Below are positions 1-12,626 of a stretch of 64,000 nucleotides of DNA, piece by piece. Position 1 is the first letter of the stretch. Every line of letters begins with the position of its first letter. The DNA is taken from the NCBI RefSeq assembly GCF_001704415.2, contig NC_030820.1, positions 1,178,001 to 1,242,000 of the forward strand, in the 5' to 3' direction. The notes under the pieces are model-generated. The model was not told the DNA's origin and searched no databases. It was given only the letters and a program-made list of their open reading frames with translations. Origin of the DNA: Capra hircus (lineage: Eukaryota > Chordata > Mammalia > Artiodactyla > Bovidae). Made by a program: the position numbers and the translations under genes.

Positions 1-2114
1 TCTGACACCCTATCCTGGATTTGTGAGCTTCTCAGTGAGAAAATATAGTTTAGTCATTTGTGTTCCCAAGATCTATCTTAGTCTCAACTGATAATAGGTA
101 CCCAATAAATGCGTCTTCTGCAGGGGCAGAGGAGGGTGTTTAAAAAAGGAAAGAAGAAAGGGAAACAGGAGAGTTCAGGAATGGAAGGACCAAGAAAGGA
201 AGAGAAAAGCTTATGGGTCCTTGAAAACAGTTAAGAGCTCATGGAATATTATAGAGCTCCAGAGACTTTGAACATCATGTGCTCTAATCCCCTTATTTTT
301 GAGTTGAAAATATTGAGGCCCTTGAACTAGTTGTTCCAGATTTCTTGCTCTGAACAAGGGCCTTTTCCAAGGTCTGCCAGGATGCCCAGTGGCTTCCACC
401 TTCTTCGTCCTTCCAAGCACAACTCAGAGTCACTGTTATTGTCCCCCTCCTCCTCTGCCCATCAGTTACCACATTTTTCTGAAGAAAAGGAAAAATATCT
501 TCAACTGGCCAAATAAGTTGAGATGGTTCAGGGAAAGGAATAAGAGATTGTGCCACAAAAGGGGCGGTTTTTAAGAAAAAGAAATTATAGGCTACTAAAT
601 GAAATAGAAAAGAGAAAGAGGGACTAGTGAATGGTCCTGCCTTAGTCCTCTGACCATCCTGATAGAGAACTTGATTCCTCAAAAACTTTCCACTTTTCTT
701 AGACTTCCCTCCAAATTAATAGTATAGATATTTAAAAATAACCTCAAGAGACAGGAAGTTCATATATTTCTTTTTATTCTGGGGACATATATGTTGAGAT
801 AGAATTTTCAAACACTAACAGATTTTTTTGTACACAATTAAGTCTATCTCACTTTCTTTTTGAATTTAGCACCAACTTATGGTGGATGAGCAGTGGCTAT
901 AAGTTTGACTTTTTAAACAAAAAATGATGAAGAAAAAGAGAATAAGGTGCCATATATTCTTTTCAGCAATATACTTTGGAACATAATGGAAAACTGTGCT
1001 GATCTCCTTGGAGGTAGAATATACATGCCAAAAATATTACTGTATTGAATATATATTGTTTTCTACACATGTGAAAAGTTAGCCCTCTGGGTTATTGTAT
1101 TTCATAAGATCTTCATTTACTGGCATTCTCACCTTCTCATATTAATAAGACATACCTATGTCATCTCAGGATAGTCCTCCATCCTGTCATAAATAAGGCC
1201 CAGGTTCTTACCAGGTCCATATATTGCTCTGTTAGTGTTAGGGTTTGATAGTCATGGGTGTTCTTTTTTGGAAAATGAGATCCACCCCACATTCTGCACT
1301 TGAATTTTGGATGATTATGGGGCAGATAAAGGATATATATTTTAAACTTCTAAATTGTGAAAATGTCACCTGTTTGGAACACACATATAAAGGTTTAAAA
1401 GTCACCTCCTCCCCCCAAAAAAATTCATTTTAAAAAAGGAGGGAGAAAAAGAGGCAGTTCAGAAATTAATCTCTTCTTACATCCAGATAAGAACAACCAA
1501 TTGCTATCCTGTTGACTGTGGCAGAAATCATACCTACCCACCTTCCCCAAGTGGCTTTCCTGATTCCTTAAAGGAGAGCTTCTTTTGAGCCAGGCAGGGT
1601 TCAAGGGTGCCACAAAGAGAAATCAATGCCCAACTTAAGGGAGGATATATATTCCAAGACTCAGAAATAATCATGATTTCAGACTGTGGGCTACTGCGTG
1701 CAAGTCTGCTTTTCCCCAGGAAAAATTTAGAAACTGATTAAGCAGCAGCATCTTCCCTTTCTTTCCAGTCACCCAATAACACAGAAATAAGCTGCTTCCT
1801 CATTCCTCTGCCTCTCTGGAAGCTGAAAAAGCCCTAATTGTATTTCCTGTGTATCTAGCCTTAAAGAAGGCACAAAAATACTTTTTAAAAAGCTATAATT
1901 TTTGGAAAGGAAGAAGAAATCTAAGAAAATTTGGCTTCCATGCTTAATTATTGTGGAAAAATATCTGACACCCTTTGAAAGTGGCAGGTTGATCTGTTTC
2001 ATCTACTGCCTTAATATCAGTTGTTATGTTTCCAATGCATCAAAATGCTCCCAAGGAATAAGCTGCCCTTAGGAATAAAATTTTTTTAATTATATATTAA
2101 TGTATTGGCTATAT
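1..2114. other. Intronic DNA, nothing recognised
   Basis: AT-rich sequence inside the long PLCB1 intron that precedes the first visible exon. The reading frames are short and show no recognisable family. I see no ruminant LINE or SINE signature and no splice-bounded PLCB1 coding segment here. Confidence 0.5.
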
Positions 2115-2900
2115 AATAATAATCATTCACTCATTCACTTAACAGATACTTCATTGCCTACTCTGTACCAGCCACAGTTTTGAATGCTGGGGATAAAATA
2201 AACAGACAAAAATGATTGTCTTCATGAAGCTTACTTAATGGTGGGGGAAGGGTGATGATAAACAAAATAAATAAGATGGTAATAGGAGCTAGGAAGGAAT
2301 AAAGCAGAGAATGGAGATAGGAAGCATTTGGGGGGATACATATTCCAATTTTAAATCAGTTGGTCAGATACAGTCACACTAAGACATGGTGGTCTATGAG
2401 GGAGACCATGCGGATGGTGGAGTGTGTCAAGGGGTCATCACAGGGGAGAGTGGTGCTGAGGCAGGTGTGACCTGGCACACTGGTGGAGGGAGTGATGAGC
2501 AGGGAGAAAGCAGCGGGAGAGCCTGGGTGTGTCGGCAAGTGACCCAATTAGCGGTAGGTGGCCACTGTGAGAATGATTTTACTCTCAGTGACACAAGTAT
2601 TACATTGTTTTGAGCAAGTGATGGATTTGGGCTGACATATTTTGACAGGATTGTTCTAGTTCCTCTGTTGAAAAGCTGTAAGTACAGGTATAGAAACAGA
2701 GATAGGCAGAGCAGAGGGCCTGGAATAGAGGTGGTGAGAAATGGTTAGGTTCCTGATACATTTTGAATGTGAAGCCAAAAGATTTACTGAATGAACCAGA
2801 TATATGACATGAGGGAGAGAGCTAAGGATGATCTCAGAGGTTCTTTTAATTTAATTTACTGAAGTGAAGAACCAGACATTCCTATCTGGGAAGATCAGAA
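2115..2900 (+). repeat. Ancient mammalian interspersed repeat
   Basis: The stretch begins with the common 'ttcactcattcac...aacagatactt' opening. It continues through 'ctgtaccagccacag', 'tggggataaaataaacagac' and 'catgaagcttac', and later has 'ggtggtgagaaatggttagg' and 'aaggatgatctcagagg'. These landmarks occur in this order in an old repeat family shared by placental mammals. I recognise the pattern but cannot fix the family name by eye. Copies starting with similar landmarks appear near 31405 and 32248. Confidence 0.5.
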
Positions 2901-3638
2901 ATTTGGTTTTGGACACAAATTTTAATATAGTATTAGCCCAAAACAGCAAAACAAGCGCAAGTATGACATCTTATCTCTCTTGAGGTACTGTGAAAATAAT
3001 GATAAAGGAACATAAATACACAATGATGAAGAGGACAAGATAGGTCTCTAGGACATGACATATTTCACTAAGTTTGCCAGGGGGGTGAAAATGAAGAGAT
3101 GTCATAGTAGAGAAAACCACAGTCTGGGTTATATAGAGAGTAACAGATGAGAAAGCCCCTGACCTGCTCAGAAACAATCAAGAGATGCTCCAGGCTTGAG
3201 TTCTACCAGCCCAGCAGAACATGGAGTAAGATGTGGGAGTGAAAAAAACAGGCTTTCATTCCCTACTCCTGATCCTCATATAGAATAATCAATAACCAGT
3301 TACTTTCTGCATCAAAAATTTGAGTGGTGTGTCTTTTATGAAATTGAATAAATGATTGAAAAGTATCATTGTGGGTGGCACCGAAGTTCAGGATCCAGAG
3401 TAAAGTTCTTCTCATTCTAACATTTGTGGATACCACACCATGGTGGCTGGAACCCACATGCTCACTGGAAAAGAAGTCTGCTAGCTGGTCAACCCCACTC
3501 CCATGCTCAGGGCTCCCAGCCAGCACTTCTGTTGCCCCATCTAAGATGGGGACTAACAAATTCTCCACAAGCTATTGAAAAAAGCTACAATACTGATTGA
3601 TAAGGGATGCAAAGATGAACAGAAAATAGAAGTAATAA
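2901..3638. other. Intronic DNA with unassigned open stretch
   Basis: There is a 101-codon antisense frame at 3263-3568 and an overlapping + frame, neither of which matches a family I recognise. The segment between 3260 and 3590 is less AT-rich than its surroundings and could be an old processed or repeat-derived fragment. No ruminant SINE or LINE signature is visible. Confidence 0.35.
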
Positions 3639-3847
3639 TGAAGTGAAGTTGCTCACTCATGTCCAACTCTTTGCGACCCCATGGACTTTAGCCCACCAGG
3701 CTCCTCAGTCCATGAGATTTTCCAGGCAAGAGTGCTGGAGTGGGTTGCCATTTCCTTCTCCAGGGGATCTTCCTGACCCAGGGATCGAACCCAGGTCTCC
3801 CACATTGTAGGCAGACACTTTACCGTCTGAGGTACCGGGAAAGCCCC
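3639..3847 (-). repeat. Bov-tA SINE
   Basis: Reading the minus strand gives the tRNA-Glu-derived head (ttcccggtacctcagacgg, ending in a box-B-like ggttcgatccctgg variant). This is followed by the Bov-A body with 'gccatggactggagaa'-type and 'gggtcgcaaagagttgg' motifs. The full-length monomer is about 210 bases and lies antisense to PLCB1. Confidence 0.88.
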
Positions 3848-4330
3848 ATTAGTATATGTAAGTAAACAGTTTAAAAAAAACTGGGAAGTATCTTCAGAGA
3901 GAATATATTTTACCCTTAAGAAAAGAACAAGATGCTATGAAAAATGGGTAACAAATATAAGACATTTCTGTTAGAAATAAAATATAAGATAATGGAACAA
4001 TAATAAAAATTCTCCTGAACTACTGAAAGAGGAGGTAAAGGAAATCTCTCCGAATGTGGAACCAAGCAAAACAACAATGAAGGCAGCAAACAAACAACTA
4101 GAAAGTGAAAGATTAAAAAAAAAGGGTAAGAAAAGTGAAAATATAAGAAATACAGGTATAGTCAGTCCAGCTAGGGTGCCAATGAAAAGAGAAAGCCGAA
4201 GAGAGGAAAATATGAAAAACATAATACAAGAAAATAAGTTAGAGCTAAAGGAAGGTGTATTCTTGAGGCTGACATAGAAAGTGTAGGATTGGAATAGGTT
4301 CAGAAAATATGAGTAGGAAGCTAGAAGATA

Positions 4331-4600
4331 CTGGAGAAGGCAATGGCACCCCACTCCAGCACTCTTGCCCATGGACAGAGGAGCCTGGTGGGCTTCAGTC
4401 AATGGGGTCGCTAAGAGTTGGACACAACTGAGCGACTTCACTTTCACTTTCCACTTTCATGCATTGGAGAAGGAAATGGAAACCGACTCCAGTGTTCTTG
4501 CCTGGAGAATCCCAGGGATGGGGGAGCCTGGTAGGCTGCCGTCTCTGGGGTTGCACAGAGTCGGACACAACTGAAGCGACTTAGCAGCAACAGCAGCAGC
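4331..4600 (+). repeat. Bov-A2 dimeric SINE with 12-base target duplication
   Basis: Two Bov-A monomers are joined by the 'cttcactttcacttt' linker. Each has the 'actccag...ttcttgcc', 'gagcctggt' and 'agagt(t/c)ggacacaactga' landmarks. The tail is a short CAG-rich run. The perfect direct repeat agctagaagata flanks the insert at 4319-4330 and 4601-4612, which supports retroposition of a single dimer. Confidence 0.92.
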
Positions 4601-5243
4601 AGCTAGAAGATATAAGATAAATGCAAATGGCTTAAGTTTCTTCTCCCTAAAAGAAAATTAAGGTTGAAAAAGAGATAAATGTATAAGAAATGCATTATTT
4701 AAACTCAAGCCATGCTGAGAATATCAGGATTTTCAACAATAGAAGGAGCAGTCAAAAAAGATCCATATTCTCTTGGTATTAAGAATGTTCTCTTTTGAAA
4801 GTCATGTAGTTCATGGTGTTATAACTACAGCAAGTAAAATAATAAAAGTCTAATATATGGCCCAACAGAAAAGTATATTTACTTTTTATACAGTCATGTA
4901 AATTTTTATTTTTATTAGTTTTAAACTTTTAGAATCAATCTATATGCAAAATATTAAAGTCAATTATGGATACTGGATAAGACAAACGTATTTCAGCTTT
5001 GACAAGTTAGAAAGTAAATTTAAACAAGAATCACAGGTGAAAAGATTTGCAGGTAAATGTCCTCCTTTCACAAACAGAGAAGCCAAATGATACTATCTTT
5101 AACTGTGGATTACGAAGTGGTTTGAGTATGTTGCTTGAAGTTATAGTGATGGGGAAAAAGAAGACTAGTGATAAGAATTCTATCAGGAGGAAGGAGAAAG
5201 GGGAGATGGGAGATATGGTAGCAGATTTAAACCCTCATCAACC

Positions 5244-5780
5244 TCATCAGTGCAGAGTGTGTAAGTCAAAGAGAGAAAGACAAATACTGTATATGAACAC
5301 ATATATATGGAATCTAGAAAGGTGATACCAGTGATCCCGCATACAGGGCAGCAAAGGAGACGTAGATGTAAAGAACAGACTTTTGGGCTCAGTGAGAGAA
5401 GGAGAGGGCGAGAATAGCATTGAGATATATGCATTCCTGCTAAGTCACTTCAGTCGTGTCCGACTCTGTGCAACCCCATAGACGGCAGCCCACCAGGCTC
5501 CCCCGTCCCTGGGATTCTCCAGGCGAGAACACTGGAGCGGGTTGCCATTGCCTACTCTGAATATATCCATTACTATACGTGACATAACTGGCCAGTGGGA
5601 GTCTGATGCGTGAAGCAGTGCCTCGGGAGCCTGTGCTCCGTGACAGTGTAGGGGATGGGGTGGGGAGGGAGGAGGCTTCAGGGTGGAGGAGACACGCATA
5701 CCTACCGCTGATTCATCCTGATGCATGGAAAAATCATCACAGCGTGGTAAAGTAATTACCCTCCAATTAAATAAATTAAG
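5244..5780 (+). repeat. 5'-truncated L1 (3' UTR end) carrying a nested SINE
   Basis: The body starts with the end of L1 ORF2 ('aagtcaaagagagaaagaca') and continues with 'atatatggaatctagaaagg', 'gcagcaaaggagacg', 'acagacttttgg', 'ggccagtgggag' and 'ctgattcatcctgatgcatgg'. It ends in 'attaccctccaattaaataa', the usual artiodactyl L1 3' terminus. An imperfect direct repeat around ctcatcaacc lies at 5229-5243 and 5781-5795 and is the probable target duplication. The copy is interrupted by a Bov-A SINE at 5436-5557. Confidence 0.82.
5436..5557 (-). repeat. Bov-A monomer SINE nested in L1
   Basis: This is a minus-strand Bov-A body beginning at its 3' end with 'gctaagtcacttcagtcgtg' and running to 'gggttgccattgcctactc'. 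The surrounding L1 sequence resumes after it. The flanks tgagatatatgcatt (5421-5435) and tgaatatatccatt (5558-5571) look like an aged target duplication. Confidence 0.8.
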
Positions 5781-5799
5781 AAAACCTCATCAACCAGAG

Positions 5800-7645
5800 T
5801 GAAAATCAATAGTTAAGTTCTAAAACCAGTCAATTAAAAAAAAGCACTGCAAATATATTATTTATAAATATGAAAGAAATCCCACAAAATTTAAGAAGGA
5901 ATGCCTCTGCCACTCCAGCTATTTGTGTCCCCAGCAGCAAGACGACAGGACCCCTACCTCAGGAACCACACTTTCCCAGAGCCTCTCAGTAGACTCCTGA
6001 TGGCATGAGACTCACCATGTATCACCTTGCCACTTTCACTGCTGGAGACATTGGGAAAAAATAGATTTTTCAGTTATATTTTCTGGCCTGAATAATGTCA
6101 GGTTTCACTCAGGACAGAAGGAGAAAATGGAAATTTGGTAGCTCTCAGTAGGGGGTTCCACAGCTAGACAGTGGCAGAATAGGGTTCTGAAATCCAATGA
6201 AATATATGTTTAAGTAAACTAGTAAAAGCATAAACAATATGAGTCAATGAGAAGCATTAAATAAACAGGTATCAGTAGTGTAAATTTAAATCAAAAGACA
6301 AGCACAGATTGTGTTTAAGACTCACCCTTCCTTAGCCTTCATAGGCAGTGAGAATTGACCAAAAGTGAGTGAGGCCATCAGAACCAAGGACGAAGACTAG
6401 TTATCAGAGAGAAAAGACTAACAGGTGGAGTCAATTACCAAGGGCCAAATACTCCTTCATTAAAAAAAGAAGAATCTGGCTTGAAAAAAGTTAACGTGGA
6501 GGTGGGCATAATTAAGTTTATTTAAAACAAATTGGTTTCCAATTGAGAAAATTATATTTTAAAATTATGTGTACTAAGTTTTAATGAGCAAGTACCTGTG
6601 TGTAGTTACTAATCAGTTTCATGGAATGCAGTTTTGATTTTGTCAAACAAATTCCATTTAATGAAAAGCAGCACCACTTAACTCCCAAGAAATTGTGATT
6701 GCTCCTCTTTTTCCAGCCTTGATATGCATCTTACTAAAGAAATTAGCAGTTGTTTTTTTCTTTTAAATTTTTTTCATTTGATCTCCTCAAGTAGACTTGC
6801 TTAAAAAATATAGTATCAATTATAATTTCAGAACCTGGTTACATACGTTTTTATTGTCTACAATACATAATACCTTGGTAAATGCAATCAGAGTAGTAAT
6901 TTGCATGGATGCTGCTAGGCTTAGGGTTCATAATAGCAAATGTTTCTGTAAAAGTGAGATGAGCATTTTGGACAGAACCACTTCAAGAATATGGTGGAGT
7001 GACATGAACGCCATGGAAACAGAGCTTTGGAAATTTCATCTGAGGCATTTGATGGACATTTTCTCAGTTATACAAATAAACAATGACTCAGGAACTAGCT
7101 GGAGAGAGAGGTGGATGTCTCCTCAGCTAATGCTCAAAAATGCATGAGACTCACAGTGGTACAACTGAAAACCTCTCATCATGAAACATAACAAAACCAA
7201 ACATTTTTCTCTTTTTCCACTCTGTAGCAAGTATGTTGCTCTTTTCCCCCCTTTGAAGAATTCTCTTAAGATTTTTTTCAATTTGCTGTTACCACATTAA
7301 GCTTTTCCCATTGCTCAGGAGAATGTCAAAAGGTATAAGAGCAGGATTAGGAATATACTAGACTATTAGCTCTCAAAGTGTGGATTCTTGTATCCATATC
7401 TTGAACACTGCACTTGAACACTGAACTCTTCCTTAGACCATCAGGGTACCATTTATTACAGCGTGCTTCACTTATCCAGGGAAAAATAATTGAGCAACAA
7501 GTCTTCAGAAAGCAGCCCCAAACAGAACAAAGCATAAAGCATATCTATGAAGCCAATGCAGATGCTCTAAGCCCTAAAACTAAAGCTTCTGTACTTTATT
7601 AATTAGAAATCGCTACACACAGGACTCAGTTCTTATAACCTATTC
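5800..7645. other. Intronic DNA, nothing recognised
   Basis: Unique-looking AT-rich intron. A 116-codon + frame at 6797-7147 has no recognisable domain and no exon-like borders that would join PLCB1 in frame. Confidence 0.45.
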
Positions 7646-7649
7646 TAGC

Positions 7650-7856
7650 ACAGTCCATGGGGTCGCTAAGAGTTGAACATGACTGAGCAACTTCACTTTC
7701 ACTTTTCACTTTCATCCATTGGAGAAGGAAATGGCAACCCACTCCAGTGTTCTTGCCTGGAGAATCCCAGGGATGGGGGAGCCTGAAGGACTGCCATCTA
7801 TGGGGTCGCACAGAGTCGGACACGACTGAAGTGACTTAGCAGTAGCAGCAGCAGCA
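7650..7856 (+). repeat. Bov-A2 SINE, 5' truncated
   Basis: The copy starts inside the first monomer ('cagtccatggggtcgctaag') and passes through the 'cttcactttcacttttcac' linker. The second monomer is complete and ends in 'gactgaagtgacttagcag' plus an AGC-rich tail. It is close in sequence to the copy at 4331. Confidence 0.88.
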
Positions 7857-7899
7857 CAGCTCAAATTACAATAGGAAATGCGTGAAGCTATTATCCAAA

Positions 7900-10270
7900 A
7901 CACCAGAGCAAACCATGGTGGTTTAATACTTATAGCAAGGGAGACATAAAAATTAATTTCACAAAGCATAAATTATATAGCATGGATGTAACCCCTTTCA
8001 TTTACACATTCATTCACTCATGCAGTCAACTCAGGTCATCAAGTGCATATCTATTTCTTGGGATAGAAAACGAATGGTTACAGAGCTATGAGATCCCGCA
8101 CAGGTTGTGGGAATACCCATATCCTTTTTCCCACCTGCTTTTTCATATACTCCCGTGAATGGCTATATGCAGTGTTTCCTATACTCTTCATGCTTCTACT
8201 CACTGCTCTCGTCCAGGCCCAATGATCTGATTCTCATGGACATCCAAATGGATTGTTCTAGAGGTAGAGGAACCAGGCAGAGACCTTCCCCAGGATTTTT
8301 CATACTAGAAGTAGGAAATCAGTCAGACTCTCTAGTGACAAGAGGAGCCATATGTGACAATTCTTGGTGCAGTTGGTGACTATTGAGAAGAAGCTGTTCA
8401 ATCAGGAAGAAAGTAATGATATCAGGAAGAGAGAGAAGTGAAAAAGCAATGAAGAAAGTCTTTCTGCCATTCAGGCCCCTGGTTCCTTGTGACCTTATAA
8501 ATACACAATTTTTTGCTGCAGTTTGTCTGATGTTTCCTCCAGTTACAGGAACGATCCAGTGTCCTTGGCAAATTCTCATATTTCCTAGGCTAATTTGAGC
8601 TGTGGTTTTGGCAACTATAGACTAAAGATATTTGAATCACATGGTCTGAAAATCACTATGCACCTTTCCTTGATATTATGTCATTTGAGTAATATGATTT
8701 TTCTAGTGTCCCAACTCTGATAATATTGGGTTGTTATATGCTCCTTGGTTTTTGTTTTGTTTTGGTAATTATATTTGTATCAGGTAGACATTTTGAATGT
8801 AAGATATAAGATCATCACTGCCACCTAAAACAGGGGAACTGTATCAGAAATTTTGCCAAAATTCTAAATACTCAATGTAGACCCATAAACTTGGCTACTA
8901 CTCAGACAGTCTTTTCTGCTTTTAATGAAAGTCTTTGCAGCTCATATACCATCTTTCATGATGAAAACATTCTTTACTGTGCCATTAAGACAAATGCATG
9001 GCAAGATGAATTCTGATGCCTGCCAGCAGGTAAGAGAAACATGCTGAGCCAGGCAATGCAACCCTGAATGAGCCATGCATTGTTCTTTCTTACTCAAATC
9101 CCAACCTGCTGCCTGCTGATGAGCAGAGGTAATGGAAATGACATCATTATCAATTATGGCAATAGGAGTTTGCCAACAAACTAAAAAATAACGGAAAGCT
9201 ATTAAAATTGTTAGGACTTTCATATATCTCACAAATATTAAAATATTCCACTTTAAATTATCATTTATTCCAAGAATCTTTTATTTTAAAAAATAGATTG
9301 ACGTTTCCAAATAAGGTACTTTGAAAATACTTGCTTTTAGATTATCATTTGTGAGTCCTTTTATTTCATTAGGGTAACCATTGGCTCGTAATTGGTTATA
9401 TTCAATATATACAGAGAGATTGATTGAGTATTCCTTTTAGAATGTTTTTATTTCCCCAAAGATCTCACAGAACAAATACATGCTTCTGAGGACAGAGTTC
9501 ACACTCTGCCTTTTCTTTGTAACTCCTGCTGCTTGGTATCAGGAGCCATAAACTGGGAACCTGGCATGACACGATCGTAGGTGGTATTTACAAGATGTGT
9601 CTCTGTTTTTGTCAGTAAGACTGAGACTATCACTCTGTGTTTGAGCACAAGCCTCAAACAAACAAAACTTTCCTCTTTTTAAAGACAATAAGCACAGATA
9701 ACCAAAAGAAAAATGAATGTTAACAGGGAATTTGCAGAAAAGATAAAGTGGAACAGCCCTGACAGGAATTAAACAAAGCCAACCAGACAGGTAAATCAGT
9801 GATGAGAATTCAGGCCAACCCAAGGTCCCACATTGCGTCTATCAGATTTGCAAACATTTTCTGAAAGGCTGATAATAGCAAGTGTTTTTTAAAATGTAGG
9901 AAAACACAAGCTCTCCTACATTGCCAAAAGGAACATAGAAGGTCCTTACTGCTTTGGTGAGCAAGCAGCGGCATCTGGTACTGCTGAAGATGCCACATCC
10001 AGAGAAAAGATCACGATAGTAGTTACCCAAGAGAAACCTCTAGATGTGGCTTGAGGCAGCAGGAAGTTGGTTTGTGCAAATAAACCATGTGTGTCCATCA
10101 ACAAAAGAAAGGATTAATAAAGAGTAACTGAACATTGTGAAACAATTGTTAGTAATGTTAAACAAACACATAAATCCTGTGACAAGAATGACAGAACTGA
10201 AATAACTTTAGAAATAAAAGCATAGTAACTTTGTGAAGCAAAAGGCAATGAAAAATGGGAAAGGTGTACC
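7900..10270. other. Intronic DNA, nothing recognised
   Basis: Several short open frames on both strands without family signatures. I see no ruminant SINE or LINE landmarks and no convincing exon. Confidence 0.4.
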
Positions 10271-10275
10271 AAACC

Positions 10276-10812
10276 GAATGCAGAGTTCCAAAGAAAAGCA
10301 AGGAGAGATAAGAGAGCCTTCTTAAGGGAGCACTGCAAAGAAACAGAGGGAAACAGTAAAAAGAGAAAGAGTAAAAATCCCTTCAAGAAAACTGGAGATA
10401 TCAAGGAAATATTTCATGCAATGATGGGCACGATAAAGGATAGAAACAGTAAGGAGCTAACAGACTCAGAAGACATTAAAGAGAGATGGCAAGAATACAC
10501 AGAATGATGTAGAAAAGGTCTTAATGGTCCAGATGACAATGATGTGGCCATCCACCTAGAGCAAGACATCCCAGAGTGTGAAGTCCAGTGGCCTTAGGAA
10601 GCATGACTACAACTCACTGGAAAAGACCCTGATGCTTAGAGAGACTGAAGGCAAAAGGAGAAAGGGGCAGCAGAGGATGAGATGGTCAGATAGCATCACT
10701 GATTCGATGGACAGGAATCTGAGCAAACTCCGGGAGACAGTGGAGGACAGAGGAGTCTGGTACACTGCAGTCTGTGTGGCAAAGAGTCGGACGTGACTGA
10801 TCGACTGAACAA
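10276..10812 (+). repeat. Old, internally deleted BovB LINE remnant
   Basis: The left part (to about 10595) matches the region between the BovB endonuclease and reverse transcriptase: 'gaatgcagagttccaaagaa', 'gagccttctt', 'gaaatatttcatgcaatgat', 'agagatggcaagaatacac' and 'cagagtgtgaagtc'. It then jumps directly to the BovB 3' end: 'ctcactggaaaagaccctga', 'ggatgagatgg', 'ctccgggaga' and 'agagtcggacgtgactga'. Most of the RT domain is missing. Divergence from the 12-18 kb copies is plainly higher, so this looks like an earlier insertion. Confidence 0.82.
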
Positions 10813-10819
10813 CAACTTT

Positions 10820-12040
10820 GTGACAGGTTTGGAAAATTTAATAATGTCAAGACTGGGATCTCAGTAACGACTCTGGGGTGAGGGAACTGCAGAAGTCATC
10901 TTACAGAATACATGCATTTAAGCTCCAGAAGAAATTCCATTTAGATCTGTTTTCTCTAGTTCAGGCCTCTGTAGTCCTCATCAGGAAAAGAGATTGATCC
11001 TAAGGCAGAAAACTTAAAGAGCTTCAGGATTTAGACAGCAGGGGCTGAACCCAGCTTAGTGGTAATCATCAGAACTTTGCCTTTGAAAGTTGAAATACAA
11101 ATCCTCCAGATTAAATAAGAAGCCATCCTTCCAAAGCTATACTAACTAGGGCCCAGCACTGGATTTATGAGACACTGTCAGCGTAGATAGATCCATCTAC
11201 CCTGAAGCAAAGACTATGTCATAATCTCATGATAAGCCAAGGCTGCTCTAAGCTGCTTTGCCCACACTTCTTAGCCACATTGTTCTTAATACAGCTGGAA
11301 GGGCTTTTGGGTTCTTCTAAAGCTAACAGCCAAAATAATTTCCTTCTTTGCTTGGGAAGCAAGTAGACAAAGATTAGAATAATGCTTCCTAAGTCAAGTC
11401 CTGGAGCAGGTTGCTCCTCAAAGTGCTGCCCCTGGCCCAGAAGAATGCTTAAACCTTAACATGCATGAAATATATACAGGTTTCTTGGGAAAATGCAGAG
11501 TTTCAGTCAGATGATTTGGTGTGGAGCTTAAAGTCCAACATTTCTATCAAGTTTCTGGTCAGGGCTGTAAATCCTCCTGCTTCCAGCATGGCCCTCCCCT
11601 GGGATAAGGATTCTCTTCCTCCAGTCCCCAGCATCCGCGTCCGCATCTATCTACACAACACGAATCATTGTTTAAGTGATCTGTGTGCACATGGAAGTCT
11701 GAGAAGGCTGGTTCCAGAACCTGTGTGAACCAGTTCTCCGATCCTGTGGTTACCCATCTCCCACTTAACACAGTGTAGTTACTTCCGGTACACAAACAAA
11801 CCTCCTGGAATTTGTTATCCTGCTGCTGCCCATAGCAGTGCTCTGTCCAGATCCCCTCCAACCGTTTCACCGATTCACACACAACACCTCTGTGGGGACT
11901 GGCTTAAACTTTCAATAACCTGCACCATGTCTCTTTGTTGGCTGTGCCCTCTGGATAGCAGAACCCCCTTTGCTATGAAGGAAAGCAGGAAAGGCCTGGG
12001 GACTGCCATCCCCTTCAGCAGCCCTGACCCAAGACTGACA
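10820..12040. other. Intronic DNA, nothing recognised
   Basis: Moderately GC-richer intron containing short frames on both strands around 11465-11880. None resembles a known family. No exon fitting the PLCB1 protein was found. Confidence 0.4.
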
Positions 12041-12626
12041 GGCACAGTTCAGTTCAGTTCAGTCGCTCAGTTGTGTCTGACTTTGCGACCCCAAGGACTG
12101 CAGCATGCTAGGCCTCCCTGTCCATCACCAACTCCTGGAGCTTGCTCACACTCATGTCCATCATCAAGTCGTTGATGCCATCCAACCACCTCATCCTCTG
12201 TCGTCCCCTTCTCCTTCTGCCTTCAATCTTTCCCAGCATCAGTCTTTTCCAATGAGTCAGTTCTTCCCATCAGGTGGCCAAAGTATTGGAGCTTCAGCTT
12301 CAGCATCAGTCCTTTGAATGAATATTCAGGACTGATTTCCTTTAGGATGGACTGGTTGGATCACCTTGGTTGGATCACTCACCCTTACAGAGTCCAAGGG
12401 ACTCTCAAGGGTCTTCTGCAACACCACAGTTCAAAAGCATCAATTCTTTGGCACACAGCTTTCTTTATAGTCCAACACTCACATCCATACATGACTACTG
12501 GAAAAATCATAGCTTTATCTAGATTGACCTTTGCTTACAAAGTAATATCTCTGATTTTTAAATATGCTGTTTACGTTGGTCATAGCGTTTCTTCCAAGAA
12601 GCAAGTGTCTAATTTCATGGCTACAG

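Noticed and set aside
3971..4447. 158-codon minus-strand frame
   Set aside because: Part of it is the reverse of a Bov-A2 SINE and the rest is Ser/Phe-rich translation of A/G-rich DNA. No gene family is recognised.
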